Shown: positions 25,387-34,160 of the stretch, piece after piece | How the letters are laid out: each line of letters opens with the position of its first letter | How positions within the stretch are numbered: position 1 is the first letter of the stretch | Source of the DNA: Thermoproteota archaeon | GTDB lineage: Archaea; Thermoproteota; Thermoprotei_A; Sulfolobales; Ignisphaeraceae | Length of the DNA: 64,000 nucleotides | Direction of reading: 5' to 3' | Assembly: GCA_030550585.1 (NCBI GenBank) | Contig: JAUQPB010000001.1 | Coordinates: forward strand, 248,001-312,000 | Translations under genes and position numbers: made by a program | The notes under the pieces: generated by a model | What the model was told of the DNA's origin: nothing | Database searches by the model: none | Seen by the model: the letters and a program-made list of their open reading frames with translations, nothing else

Positions 25387-25720
25387 CCACATTAGATTCC
25401 TGCATGTAGCCCCCTAAAAACTTTTCTATCATTGCTATGCTAGAATTAATTAGTACGCTATTCAAGAAGGTGTCTTGGTTGGAGGTAGGCTCTGGCATTG
25501 TTGTAACACAATAGTGGTTCGCGCATGGGTTAGTGAAAACTGTGGGGTTTAGACACACTTTAAAATTGTGGATGGTTATAATGGATTGAGAGCCTCTGCT
25601 TCTAACCTTTGTATTGGATTTGGCTTGCAAGTTGCCTGTATCTATAGAAGAATATATAGGTAGTGCTGTAGGCGATGTTGATAAGTGTTTCCCTGTCAGT
25701 TTTTTAGCTGTGTAGGGCAA
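25367..25720 (-). CDS. Doubtful 117-aa reading frame before the secreted protein gene
   Basis: A TTG-started open frame of 117 codons ends inside the first codons of the secreted protein gene (overlap 25367-25386), in the same direction, which would fit coupling. Its content is polar, with many S/T/N and four C, and shows no domain. It fills an otherwise empty gap before the divergent NreA gene, whose promoter must also lie here. Chance is quite possible. Confidence 0.25.
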   Translation of the reverse strand: MPYTAKKLTGKHLSTSPTALPIYSSIDTGNLQAKSNTKVRSRGSQSIITIHNFKVCLNPTVFTNPCANHYCVTTMPEPTSNQDTFLNSVLINSSIAMIEKFLGGYMQESNVDESNEM

Positions 25721-25739
25721 TCTATTTTTGTGTTATGTA

Positions 25740-26978
25740 ATGTGGAACAGAGTTAGTGCTAGGCTTTGTATTGTTTGCAAGGGGCACAAGCTTTTGTGTG
25801 GGTTGTCTAGGTGTCCTCTTCTGTCTGCTTATTCTAAGAGGGTTTCTATTGCAGAGAAGTTGGAGGGTAGTGTGTTGGGTGGGTCTACCCCGCCGACTGC
25901 TGTTGTGGGGGAGTTTGGCTATCCGCATGTCACGGTGTATGTTGGTGTTCCACCAGATGTCTATGGGGATGAGGCCAAGTTTTATGATGACCCCCAGTCG
26001 TGGCATCTTAGGCTTGGTCTAGAGGATATTGTTGAGCTTAGAAGCGGTCTGGCTATGCTCACTTTGCCAAGGGTTTTGGTAACAGATGTTAACAGGCTTT
26101 ACGATAGTGAGATAGGGCTTGCTGTAGTGTCTTCGAGGCCTGTTGATGCCGAGGCTAGGGTTAGGAAGAGGCTTAGCCCTGTTGTCAGCTTCGACTATCT
26201 CCTCCCTCCAATGGGTCCAAAGCTACAGGTGGAGACTATAAACATTGTTGGCTCTGCCAAAATGCCTAGGAAGCTAGAGGAGATTATATTCGACGATGCT
26301 AAGGCTTCAGAGGCTATCGCAGAGCTCTACAGGTCTGGGGTAGAGTTCTACACAATTGTTAGAGCACTGTCAATAGGGTTTCTAGGCAGGAAATCGTCTA
26401 GAAAGTTGGTGCCAACAAGATGGGCTATAACAGCTGTCGACACAGCTATAGGCAATATGCTGCTTGAGCGTATAAGAAGCTGTCAAATGGTGTCCGAGAC
26501 CATGGTGTTTTACTCAGAGTATCTATACAACAAATACATAGTTGTTCTATCGCCAGGGTCATACAAAGCGCAGTGGATAGAGGTCTGGCATCCAAAAGCC
26601 GTCTACAACCCGAGCAATGCAATAGACTATCTAGAGATTAGAGAGGTTGTCCCAGGCAAGTTCACAGACATGGACGGGGGATACATAGCAGCCAGAACAA
26701 GCGTTCTAGAATATCTCCATAAAATTGGCAGACAGGCTAGAGTATCTATCCTAAGAGAGATACTACCACAATATATATACCCCGTTGGAAACTGGCAAAT
26801 AAGACAAACAGTTGCACACGCCTTGAACAAAGGACCAATACTCACAAGCCCCTCAGAACAAGAACTAAGAGAATTCATAGCAAGAAAGACCTCCATACCG
26901 CAGCCAATCATAGAAAAAGCCATAGAATTCATATACGAAAAGAAGACAAAGACCCTCGATACATGGTTCAAACACTAG
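25740..26978 (+). CDS. nreA: NreA-family DNA repair protein (412 aa)
   Basis: The N-terminus has the family's cysteine-rich start (LCIVCKGHKLLCGLSRCPLL), followed by the long conserved body including GSTPPTAVVGEFGYPHV and DNA-repair-protein-like blocks such as VRALSIGFLG and TRWAITAVD. The last residues, KTLDTWFKH, resemble a PCNA-interacting motif, as known for archaeal Nre proteins. NreA is linked to repair of alkylation or mitomycin-type damage. I prefer ATG 25740 to the earlier TTG at 25728 because the conserved region begins right after it. It is divergent from the accessory region to its left and marks the edge of the stable backbone. Confidence 0.85.
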   Translation: MWNRVSARLCIVCKGHKLLCGLSRCPLLSAYSKRVSIAEKLEGSVLGGSTPPTAVVGEFGYPHVTVYVGVPPDVYGDEAKFYDDPQSWHLRLGLEDIVELRSGLAMLTLPRVLVTDVNRLYDSEIGLAVVSSRPVDAEARVRKRLSPVVSFDYLLPPMGPKLQVETINIVGSAKMPRKLEEIIFDDAKASEAIAELYRSGVEFYTIVRALSIGFLGRKSSRKLVPTRWAITAVDTAIGNMLLERIRSCQMVSETMVFYSEYLYNKYIVVLSPGSYKAQWIEVWHPKAVYNPSNAIDYLEIREVVPGKFTDMDGGYIAARTSVLEYLHKIGRQARVSILREILPQYIYPVGNWQIRQTVAHALNKGPILTSPSEQELREFIARKTSIPQPIIEKAIEFIYEKKTKTLDTWFKH

Positions 26979-27030
26979 GCAACAATTGCCGATGGCAGTC
27001 CTTGGCGACTCCAAGAGTTTTAATGCCTAC

Positions 27031-28059
27031 TCAATTATACATCTCCAATACCTTTCTAACTGCTTCTCTGTGAAGAGGTGTTTGCCAAGCTACATATCTG
27101 CCAATGCCAAGCTCAAGATCCTTCTCAGGCGGTGGGGTGTCCACCCAAAACCATGGATCTCTCTTAGACAGCAGGTATACTATTAAATTCCTCTCAATAA
27201 GTTCATCAACAAGCTCTTGGGGGGTATCCGGCTCCCACAAAACATCGGGATCCTCAACCGCTTTTTCAAGTAACCTCTTCCATTTAGCCACAAAACTAGG
27301 GGTTATGTTTTTTCCCTCAACAATTTTCTCAACAACCTTATCGATAATCCAATTGGCTTTGTATAATTGCTCTAGATATCTTGGGTTTCCTCCTGTCATT
27401 CTCCAAATATATTCGAAGTCCGGTTTTGGATCTGGCAACAGGTTATAGAGCTGTTCAAAGCTGTCCCTCCCCATATTCCACATTGGTTTCAGATCTGCCC
27501 AGTCGTGTTTGCCTATCTCCCTTCTTGAAATGCCCTCGCTAGTAGCAACAACTGACACAATTCTCTCATATTCTCTAGGAGGGTGTTCAAGCAAACCGAG
27601 AAGCCCTTTTACATATGTGGCCGATTTACTTATCCCTATATCCTGAAAAATATCATCTACTAGGATAGCTATTCTTTTTGACCCATGCTCGACTGCTCTT
27701 CTGGCAAAGTCTATTACGCTCCAAGCAATATTTGCAACCATATGCTGTCTGCTAAGCTCCTCAACTAATCTCAGAAAATCCCTCTTTAGATCATGGAGTC
27801 CAAGCTCAACAAGAACATCTCTCTCAACAGGGTTAAAGTATATGACATCAAAGCCCATATCCTTTAAAAGCTCTGCTGATTGTCTAAGCCAAGCAGTTTT
27901 ACCACAACCCTCGGGACCAAAAACAACTTGAACAGGGTAAGTACCCCTTTCAGCCCACTCAAAAACTCTTTTCAAAGCCGACTCCCTATCAACAAAATCG
28001 ATTGTCAAGCCGGCAAAGGGAAGCTTAATCCTCCTCATGACTGCAAAACCGCTTTGCAC
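27031..28059 (-). CDS. Archaeal-type AAA+ ATPase (342 aa)
   Basis: Walker A is FGPEGCGKTAWL (near residue 43) and Walker B is IAILVDDIFQDIG. These are followed by a sensor-like VVATSEG, and the mid region has MTGGNPRYLEQLY, as in the archaeal ATPase group (pfam01637-like) of STAND-type NTPases. The C-terminal part looks like a winged-helix segment. Such ATPases are very common in hyperthermophilic archaea and their role is mostly unknown. The gene stands alone, convergent with nreA. Confidence 0.75.
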   Translation of the reverse strand: MQSGFAVMRRIKLPFAGLTIDFVDRESALKRVFEWAERGTYPVQVVFGPEGCGKTAWLRQSAELLKDMGFDVIYFNPVERDVLVELGLHDLKRDFLRLVEELSRQHMVANIAWSVIDFARRAVEHGSKRIAILVDDIFQDIGISKSATYVKGLLGLLEHPPREYERIVSVVATSEGISRREIGKHDWADLKPMWNMGRDSFEQLYNLLPDPKPDFEYIWRMTGGNPRYLEQLYKANWIIDKVVEKIVEGKNITPSFVAKWKRLLEKAVEDPDVLWEPDTPQELVDELIERNLIVYLLSKRDPWFWVDTPPPEKDLELGIGRYVAWQTPLHREAVRKVLEMYN

Positions 28060-28236
28060 TACTCCTATACTCCATAACTTTAAATACTACACAAATTTAT
28101 AAAGTATTTCTATGGGTGCCAAGAGCCTCAAGCTCACGGCTTCTAAGAGTAGCTCAACCTCTTCAAGAAGTTCTTTGAATAAATCAAAAGCCTTCTCACA
28201 ATACTTTATATGCTATAGCTTATTAGCAAATAATAA

Positions 28237-28737
28237 TCATTTAATATGCCCTACATGAACTGTGCTACTAATTTGTAGAATGGCTGGTTGTAGGCCAAGA
28301 AGTTCGAATGATTTTAGGACGTGTTCTATACATTGTGTTTCACTGCAAACGCATTTCAGTAAATGTGAAGGGGTCTTCTTATCTGTTGAACCAAAGCGTG
28401 GAACTGCAACCTGCCAGCATCCTATGTCAATGAGTGTTTCCGCGAATATTCTTTCCACATCATCCAATGTATTGACATAGATCGTCAGAAGGGGTACCAC
28501 CTCCTGCTTCGTGGTTAGGTAGTCTATGTGCCACCAGAGCCTCTTTTTATCTCTTCTAAGATGGTGCTCCAGCCTTGCTCTAATGCCTCCAGGGCCTCTG
28601 GCAGAGCCGACATATCCGTAGAGACCAGAGTCTATGCAAGGTCTGTTGAGAGACTCTATATCTAGGCAGATGCGCTTTGAGACATTGATAACTAGGATGT
28701 AGATTCCAGGGGCACTCAGATCGCTCACTATCCTCAC
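28237..28737 (-). CDS. DUF123 / GIY-YIG-like protein (166 aa)
   Basis: The N-terminal half has the two strands of the GIY-YIG fold: GIYILVINV and SGLYGYVGSARGPGGIRARLEHHLRR, then KRLWWHIDYL. This is the DUF123 pattern found in archaea and some bacteria, often near or fused to endonuclease III. The C-terminal part has four cysteines (C..C and CVCSETQC), probably a metal or structural site. Nuclease activity is assumed from the fold only. The gene stands alone. Confidence 0.75.
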   Translation of the reverse strand: MRIVSDLSAPGIYILVINVSKRICLDIESLNRPCIDSGLYGYVGSARGPGGIRARLEHHLRRDKKRLWWHIDYLTTKQEVVPLLTIYVNTLDDVERIFAETLIDIGCWQVAVPRFGSTDKKTPSHLLKCVCSETQCIEHVLKSFELLGLQPAILQISSTVHVGHIK

Positions 28738-28851
28738 ACCAAAGATTTTGGCAATGTTGAAGCTATATTAGCAGAGAAAATGTTTTATACATATGAGATG
28801 ATGAGTGACTTCAAATCGGATAGGTGAAGAGCTCCATCCCTTACTGAAAAA

Positions 28852-28862
28852 CTTTTATACTC
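28852..28862 (+). promoter_or_regulatory. TATA box of the GC-rich RNA candidate
   Basis: CTTTTATACTC, preceded by an A-run, lies ~25 bases before the abrupt start of the GC-rich segment at ~28878, the expected spacing for an archaeal transcription start there on the plus strand. Confidence 0.4.
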
Positions 28863-28877
28863 TGAAAACAATAATTA

Positions 28878-28966
28878 TGGTTGCCCCGGTTGCCCGTGCA
28901 AAGCCCCCGATGTCCCGGGGATGTGATGCGCACGGAGCGGGTCACCCCCGGCATTCTACCCACAAA
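28878..28966 (+). ncRNA. Candidate structured RNA, possibly H/ACA-type
   Basis: A ~85-base island of very high GC stands in an AT-rich gap between convergent features. GCCCGTGC-side bases 28888-28899 pair with 28930-28946, with a five-base bulge GGAGC at 28934-28938. Within, CCCC (28904-28907) pairs with GGGG (28917-28920), and GTGATG plus CGGAG resemble kink-turn parts. An ACA at 28962-28964 lies 15 bases after the stem, as expected for an archaeal H/ACA guide. A TATA box sits ~25 bases upstream. Being an RNA is well supported by composition; the H/ACA class is a guess. In hyperthermophiles, GC islands of this kind are generally RNA genes. Confidence 0.5.
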
Positions 28967-28980
28967 ACTACTGCTCTAGC

Positions 28981-29808
28981 TCATGCCACTGCTTTGCATA
29001 TTCTGATAGCATCTCTTTTTCCAATTCCAAGAACGTTCTTCGCAGATCCTTTGTTCACCGCCAGTTCGGCTAGATGAAAACTGTTTTCATATAGCACAAT
29101 CTCACCCTCTTTAACTACGGAAAACACTTTCTCTACCCTAGCCTCAAATCTCCTATTACCTATGAAAATCGATACCGTGTCCCCCAAGCTTAGGCCAAGA
29201 GCCTTAGACAAGTCGTCGAAGAATGCTGACAGCATTACATTGCCAAACTTGTCTATGTATATCGCCTCCAATTCCAGGCATCTCTCATCCATTTTCTTTA
29301 TTTTCATTGCTATTCCAGGTTCTTTTAAGCTATCAACCGGTTGTGGAGAGCCAAAAGAATTTGGAGGTGTGCCGCATGCTAACCATGAGGCAACGGGTGT
29401 GAATATGTCTCTTCCGTGGAATGAACTTGAAACAGGTTTTCTGAAATACAAATCGTTTTCAAGAGCAAAGACAGCCTCTATACCATCATCTCTAGCCGCT
29501 AGAACTAAAACGCCGTTGTCTGGGCCAATAAAGTAGTAGTTTCTGGTTACTATGAGTAGAGGTCTTCTGGGGCTACCAACACCCGGATCTACAACAACGA
29601 CAAATATCGTTCCAGCTGGGTAATACTTGTACGCCATAAAGAGGGTTAGAGCGGCATGGTCTATGTCAAAGCTCGGAATAGAGTGTGTTATATCAACAAC
29701 TCTTACATGGGGGCAGATATCTAGGGCAACGCCCTTCATAGCAGCTACATATGGATCCTCGTATCCGAAGTCTGTCATCAAGGCTATTACTCCACATGAC
29801 CTCCTCAA
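28981..29808 (-). CDS. SAM hydroxide adenosyltransferase (DUF62, 275 aa)
   Basis: The family start is clear: IALMTDFGYEDPYVAAMKGV, with the adenosine-binding D residues, then VVDPGVGSPRRPL and GPDNGVL, and in the C-terminal domain DKFGNVMLSAF. These enzymes use water to break S-adenosylmethionine into adenosine and methionine and share the fold of bacterial fluorinases. The full length fits the family. The gene follows the SpoIIM-like membrane protein by 2 bases on the same strand. Confidence 0.87.
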   Translation of the reverse strand: MRRSCGVIALMTDFGYEDPYVAAMKGVALDICPHVRVVDITHSIPSFDIDHAALTLFMAYKYYPAGTIFVVVVDPGVGSPRRPLLIVTRNYYFIGPDNGVLVLAARDDGIEAVFALENDLYFRKPVSSSFHGRDIFTPVASWLACGTPPNSFGSPQPVDSLKEPGIAMKIKKMDERCLELEAIYIDKFGNVMLSAFFDDLSKALGLSLGDTVSIFIGNRRFEARVEKVFSVVKEGEIVLYENSFHLAELAVNKGSAKNVLGIGKRDAIRICKAVA

Positions 29809-29810
29809 CT

Positions 29811-30395
29811 TTATGCACCAACAAAGAGCTCTCTTTCAAGCCCCTCTATAAGCGCTGCTATAAACAATATTGCCATGGATACGGCTACTAGGAAGAGGTA
29901 GTACTTAACCCTCTCCTTATCAATATTTCTCTTGAACATGTATATCATTAGCTTTGACGAGGCTACAAACGTTATTGAATAAGATAAAAACTCGATGTAT
30001 GTATGAGGAGAAATAAGAAGTATTGCAAGGGCTGTAGCAAGAGCTGTAAAGAGATCTACACCACCAATGCCCACAGTGGTTAGTTGCATCTCCACAGCTA
30101 TTCTAAGAGCCCATGCAGTTGATAGCAACATCATAGGATATACAATAATGTTTAGAACAGGTATAGCAAGCATGACATTAACTTGTGCATTGTTACTAAA
30201 TATAGCTAATGTGATTTCCCCCAAGCTACTAATATTGGCTATGCCCTCCATCCTCTTTATCTCATCCCTTAGCGCATCTACAAGCTGTGGAGGAACATCT
30301 ATGAAGAGGACAGCTATAGAGAAGAAGATTATTGTGGCCACCAAAACCGCTCCAATTATAGGCAAGTCATTTGCAAAATAACTTAAAATACCCAT
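29811..30395 (-). CDS. SpoIIM-like (DUF95) membrane protein (194 aa)
   Basis: Five hydrophobic segments enclose the family blocks IFSNNAQVNVMLAIPVLN and SPHTYIEFLSYSIT, which correspond to the N-N and P-H-x-x-x-E patterns of SpoIIM-like integral membrane proteins. I prefer ATG 30395 to the GTG 9 bases upstream, since the hydrophobic start follows directly. It forms a two-gene operon with the SAM hydrolase. Archaeal members have no known function; sporulation is not implied. Confidence 0.75.
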   Translation of the reverse strand: MGILSYFANDLPIIGAVLVATIIFFSIAVLFIDVPPQLVDALRDEIKRMEGIANISSLGEITLAIFSNNAQVNVMLAIPVLNIIVYPMMLLSTAWALRIAVEMQLTTVGIGGVDLFTALATALAILLISPHTYIEFLSYSITFVASSKLMIYMFKRNIDKERVKYYLFLVAVSMAILFIAALIEGLERELFVGA

Positions 30396-30445
30396 GCCAC
30401 ACACTCATTGACTGTTAAAAGCATTCAAAAGGTTTATATACTATC

Positions 30446-30781
30446 ATGGCTTGCTCATACAAAGAAAAGATGAGGATATTCAAGGACTTTTGCCTTAAAA
30501 ACCTTGATAAGATTGGTATCGGCGAAAAGGCATTTTACTATATATGGAGATATATAGTGATAGAACTTGACAAACTAATACAGATATGCAAAATCGAAGA
30601 TGATATAGCTGATAATTGCGGTAGAGAAAATTTAGCGAAGTTGCACAACGCAGGTAACAAACTCTTGTACGCTCAATACTCCTCTGTAAGCAATAAGGAG
30701 GTCATTGAAATTCTCCAAACTATTTGTAGATGTGTTGAAGAGTCTTGGCATAGGATAGAAGGTAAGTTAGAGATGTGCTAA
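30446..30781 (+). CDS. Small helical protein of unknown function (111 aa)
   Basis: An all-helical, charged protein with seven cysteines spread through it and no known domain that I can recognise. A TATA-like GGTTTATATACTATC lies just before the ATG, so the transcript is leaderless or nearly so. Its last bases overlap the last bases of the NAC gene on the opposite strand (30778-30781). It is HEPN-like in size and helix content, but no R-x4-H motif is evident. Confidence 0.5.
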   Translation: MACSYKEKMRIFKDFCLKNLDKIGIGEKAFYYIWRYIVIELDKLIQICKIEDDIADNCGRENLAKLHNAGNKLLYAQYSSVSNKEVIEILQTICRCVEESWHRIEGKLEMC

Positions 30782-31185
30782 CTTTTCTTTCTAAATCTTG
30801 TCTGGCCTATCTCAATAGCCTTTGCAATGTCGCCACCAGCCTCAACAAGGAGTTTCCTAGCCTCCTCAGCCCCGATGCCAAGGTACTCAGCAACAAATTG
30901 AACATCTTCGCTCGAAATATTTACTATAGCTTGCTGGCTTGTGCCCTGGCCCATTACCTGGTTTGCTACTTGTGGCAATTGCTCCTCCCTAGCCTTGCCA
31001 GCTATGTAAAACATTTTCTGCCCGCTAAACTCCATTACCATAACCTCTGGATCTTCTATAACAATCCTCTTATCCTGCAACTCTATAACAGCTCTTTGAG
31101 CATTTTGTAACTGGTCTATCTTTATACCCATTCTCTTGAGTTGCCTCAACTGCTTTTGGAGCTCCCTTGGATTGACTGGAAACAT
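30778..31185 (-). CDS. nac: Archaeal nascent polypeptide-associated complex protein (135 aa)
   Basis: The NAC domain is clear: RQLKRMGIKIDQLQNAQ, then IEDPEVMVMEFSGQKMFYIAG. The C-terminal UBA domain follows (EDVQFVAEYLGIGAEEARKLLVEAGGDIAKAI). It binds emerging chains at the ribosome as a homodimer. I start it at ATG 31185, just after GAGGAGAG; the upstream ATG at 31251 would add 22 residues not seen in the family. Confidence 0.88.
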   Translation of the reverse strand: MFPVNPRELQKQLRQLKRMGIKIDQLQNAQRAVIELQDKRIVIEDPEVMVMEFSGQKMFYIAGKAREEQLPQVANQVMGQGTSQQAIVNISSEDVQFVAEYLGIGAEEARKLLVEAGGDIAKAIEIGQTRFRKKS

Positions 31186-31284
31186 TTTTCTCTCCTCATA
31201 ATACTTAAATATTGTGAGAGTAAAATAACTTTGTTTAACTGCTTTAGCCACATCTAAATCTACTGTGATGGCGGTAAGAACATC

Positions 31285-32565
31285 ATGAGGCTAGAGCTAC
31301 TGGTACTTGGGAGTGGTAGAGAGGTTGGCAGAGCTGCTATAGCTATTAAAAGAGATTCTGACAATCAGTATCTTCTCTTTGACTATGGAATAAACTTTGA
31401 TTTGGATGACAAGCCGGTTATGCCCCTGCCCATACAGCCAAATAAAATCAGGGCTATATTTATTTCGCATGCCCACCTAGACCATGTTGGCGCTGCACCA
31501 ATATTCTATGTATCGTCGACTCCCGCTATCTACTCAACTCTTTTAACAGCTCTACTAAGCAAAATAATGATTGCTGATATGCTTAGGCTCTCTGGATATT
31601 ATTTACCATTTGAGTATCTAGAGCTAGATACAATGATAAACAACATAAAAAACATTTCCTATGGCGATACCATAGAGATAGACAGCGCCTTGGTCAAGGT
31701 CTTTAATGCTGGTCACATCCCTGGAAGTGCAATGTTTAGGGTAGAGTTCAAAGACGGGGGCTCGGTGCTGTATACAGGAGATGTTAATACAATTGACACT
31801 AGAGTGACCAAAGGTGCTCAGCTAAGTGGTTTAGAAGCTGATCTACTTATCATGGAGTCTACTTATGGTCTATACGACCATCCTTCTAGGAACAGAGTAG
31901 AGGAGCTATTCATAGAGACTGTGAAAAGCGTTGTTGAAGATGGTGGGATAGTGCTCATACCGGCATTCTCGCTTGGCAGAGCACAAGAGATTCTGGCTAT
32001 TCTTGCAGATAGGATGCCACATTCAAATGTTTACTATGATGGGATGGCAAGAGATATTCTAGAGCTGTTTCTGCAATTCAAAGAGTATGTGAATCAGTAT
32101 CAACTCCTAGAAAAAGCTATGAGAATATTCACAGCTGTTAAAGGTTCTGATATGAGGAAGCAGATATGCAAAGAGAATGGCAGCATAATTGTAACGCCAG
32201 CGGGGATGCTAAAGGGTGGCCCGGCACAATACTATGTTAAGAGGCTTTACAGCAATCCGAAGAACGCCATAATTCTTGTTAGCTACCAAGCACCACAAAC
32301 ACCTGGCAGAAAACTTTTGACGGAAGGTGTTCTCGAGGATGGGGGTCCGAGGGTAAAGGCAAAGGTATTCTGGTTTGATTTCTCAAGCCATGCTGGGTCA
32401 TCTAATCTAGTTGAGATTGTCAAGAGCATCAAGAACTTGAAGAAGGTTGTTCTGGTACATGGAGGAGAAGACTCTGCTTACACACTTGGCTATAAAATAA
32501 AGGAGGCTACTGGAATAGATTTTGAGGTGCCTAAAACAGGTGATAACCTAGTGCTCGAGTTCTAA
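31285..32565 (+). CDS. Beta-CASP metallo-beta-lactamase ribonuclease, aCPSF2-like (426 aa)
   Basis: Metal motifs are HAHLDHVG, an H in NAGHIPGSA, a D in YTGDVN and a late H in FSSHAGSS. ESTYG and the beta-CASP insert (PAFSLGRAQEILAIL) are also present. With ~426 residues and no KH domains it fits the aCPSF2 or short beta-CASP group rather than aCPSF1. It is an RNA endo- or exonuclease in processing or decay. The ATG at 31285 is ~100 bases from the divergent NAC start, with which it shares a promoter region. Confidence 0.85.
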   Translation: MRLELLVLGSGREVGRAAIAIKRDSDNQYLLFDYGINFDLDDKPVMPLPIQPNKIRAIFISHAHLDHVGAAPIFYVSSTPAIYSTLLTALLSKIMIADMLRLSGYYLPFEYLELDTMINNIKNISYGDTIEIDSALVKVFNAGHIPGSAMFRVEFKDGGSVLYTGDVNTIDTRVTKGAQLSGLEADLLIMESTYGLYDHPSRNRVEELFIETVKSVVEDGGIVLIPAFSLGRAQEILAILADRMPHSNVYYDGMARDILELFLQFKEYVNQYQLLEKAMRIFTAVKGSDMRKQICKENGSIIVTPAGMLKGGPAQYYVKRLYSNPKNAIILVSYQAPQTPGRKLLTEGVLEDGGPRVKAKVFWFDFSSHAGSSNLVEIVKSIKNLKKVVLVHGGEDSAYTLGYKIKEATGIDFEVPKTGDNLVLEF

Positions 32566-32568
32566 ATG

Positions 32569-33423
32569 CTATACAACAACATATTCTAGACCATGGCTCT
32601 TGGCAGCAGCTATGATGGCGTTCTTCATCTCACTCCTCATCTTCTCGATAACAACAAGCTGTGCATTAGGCGTCATCTCAATAGCCATTTCTGCAACGAG
32701 TTTCAAGTCTTCTACACTAAGCTCCTTTATAGCATAATTTGGAATCATATGCCCATAACACTCGCCTTTTTCCAACGCTCTTCTGGTAAATAGTGGTGCA
32801 TAGTGAGAGCCTCCAAATCCTATGGCTATTCTACATGGGGGCTTATCCTTTAAGGAATAGAACACCTTAATATTATTTCCAATAGCTTTTGCAACAACCT
32901 CCTGCGCCACAACATCTCTCCATTCATTCTCGCTACTGCCAATCTCAACAAACGTTATTGGTGTGCCTCTAACTGTTGGACCATGGTGTGTAACCTCATA
33001 GCTTACCGAGAACTTTGAGAGTGTGTTGTGGCTGTTCTTAGCTTTGTAGAGATCTTGTAGTATAAGCCACATTAGAACTGGGTTGGAAAGCGATAGCGTC
33101 ATTGGCTCACCGCCAAAATCGCTTCTCCTCCAGGGGTTTCCCGTCACATGGACAGTCAGACTTGGGATCCTGGCCTCCGATTGATGACGTGATGGAGCAA
33201 TAAACATGTCGAAGCCTTTTAGACTCTCTAGACTATTTAGGTATACTATCTCATCATCGAAACCTAGGAAGAGAGCTTCAACATTGCCTAAAACACATTG
33301 CTTAGACACTTTGGCTCCATATACCCCTCCACCAAGATCGGTACACATAGCATTTTCAATAAGCTTCTCTACTATACCGATAGCTGCTAAATCGCTGAGC
33401 GAATATATTATAGCTATTTTCAT
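32569..33423 (-). CDS. dtdA: D-aminoacyl-tRNA deacylase DTD2 / DtdA (284 aa)
   Basis: The family markers are all present: start MKIAIIYSLSDLAAIGI, THHGPTVRGTPITFVEIGSS, GFGGSHYAPLFT and GHMIPNYAI. DTD2 removes D-amino acids wrongly loaded on tRNA and protects against acetaldehyde-type adducts in archaea and plants. I start it at ATG 33423; a GTG 9 bases earlier is also open. It is convergent with the beta-CASP gene (3 bases between the stops). Confidence 0.88.
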   Translation of the reverse strand: MKIAIIYSLSDLAAIGIVEKLIENAMCTDLGGGVYGAKVSKQCVLGNVEALFLGFDDEIVYLNSLESLKGFDMFIAPSRHQSEARIPSLTVHVTGNPWRRSDFGGEPMTLSLSNPVLMWLILQDLYKAKNSHNTLSKFSVSYEVTHHGPTVRGTPITFVEIGSSENEWRDVVAQEVVAKAIGNNIKVFYSLKDKPPCRIAIGFGGSHYAPLFTRRALEKGECYGHMIPNYAIKELSVEDLKLVAEMAIEMTPNAQLVVIEKMRSEMKNAIIAAAKSHGLEYVVV

Positions 33424-33521
33424 TAGCCACACACTCTATAGACAAATAGACATAGGTTTAAAAACTGATAGACTACTGTGTAAAACCTCTTGATCAGTGC
33501 TTTGAGGCTGATGCCTACTCT

Positions 33522-34160
33522 ATGAACTATCAGGACATTGTCAGCGACTCTCTATCGATTTTATTGCGCTATGCATCAAAACTTGGAATACCGCCTGAGA
33601 GTGCCTATGTTGCAAAGGCTATGAGGATGCTTAGAGATAAGGGAGTTTCTCTAACCCATCTACTGGCCGAGATTCTGCTATGCAAATATCTTGTTGAAAA
33701 GGGTTTCTCATGTGACATAGAGTCTACTGTAGGTGATATGAAGTGCGATGTTTATGCCAAGAAAGACTCTGTTGACATATGCATAGAAATAATGTATTAT
33801 ACACTACCCCTAGATAGTATTGGTGAGTGGAGTAAATCAATAGTCTCTTCGCATATCAGAAAAATTATTAAGATATCGAGGAATAGAATAGCATTTGCAG
33901 CATTTGCATATCCAATTGGTCTTGTACCCATGATACCGCCGGAGGTAATAGATTCCCCGACAAAAGATGCTGTCAATAGGATTCTAACCAAATATGGTCT
34001 ATATGATGAAGCGCCAAATGCAAAAGACCTAGACTTTATCTCACCAATATACAAGATATATCTATTCGATTTACATACAAGAGAAGTGTATGAGCTTCTG
34101 CCAACGGCAGCAAAAAATCTTCTTTTATTCTACGAGTCTATAACCGGGTTCAGTATTTGA
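33522..34160 (+). CDS. Conserved-looking crenarchaeal protein, possibly PD-(D/E)xK-like (212 aa)
   Basis: No named family is recognised. Residues ~60-100 have an alpha/beta run (LVEKGFSCDIESTVGDMKCDVYAKKDSVDICIEIMYY) with D..(10-14)..E-I that resembles a nuclease-like core without the usual lysine. The C-terminal half is mixed and ends in PTAAKNLLLFYES. Its stop overlaps the ilvD stop on the opposite strand by 11 bases (34150-34160). Base use is like the core genes, so it is probably a normal backbone gene. Confidence 0.55.
   Translation: MNYQDIVSDSLSILLRYASKLGIPPESAYVAKAMRMLRDKGVSLTHLLAEILLCKYLVEKGFSCDIESTVGDMKCDVYAKKDSVDICIEIMYYTLPLDSIGEWSKSIVSSHIRKIIKISRNRIAFAAFAYPIGLVPMIPPEVIDSPTKDAVNRILTKYGLYDEAPNAKDLDFISPIYKIYLFDLHTREVYELLPTAAKNLLLFYESITGFSI

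Noticed and set aside
28094-28220. Minus-strand open stretch (KAFDLFKELLEEVELLLEAV)
   Set aside because: It has no start codon, is only ~40 codons, and no neighbour explains it; it may be a gene scrap but cannot be supported.
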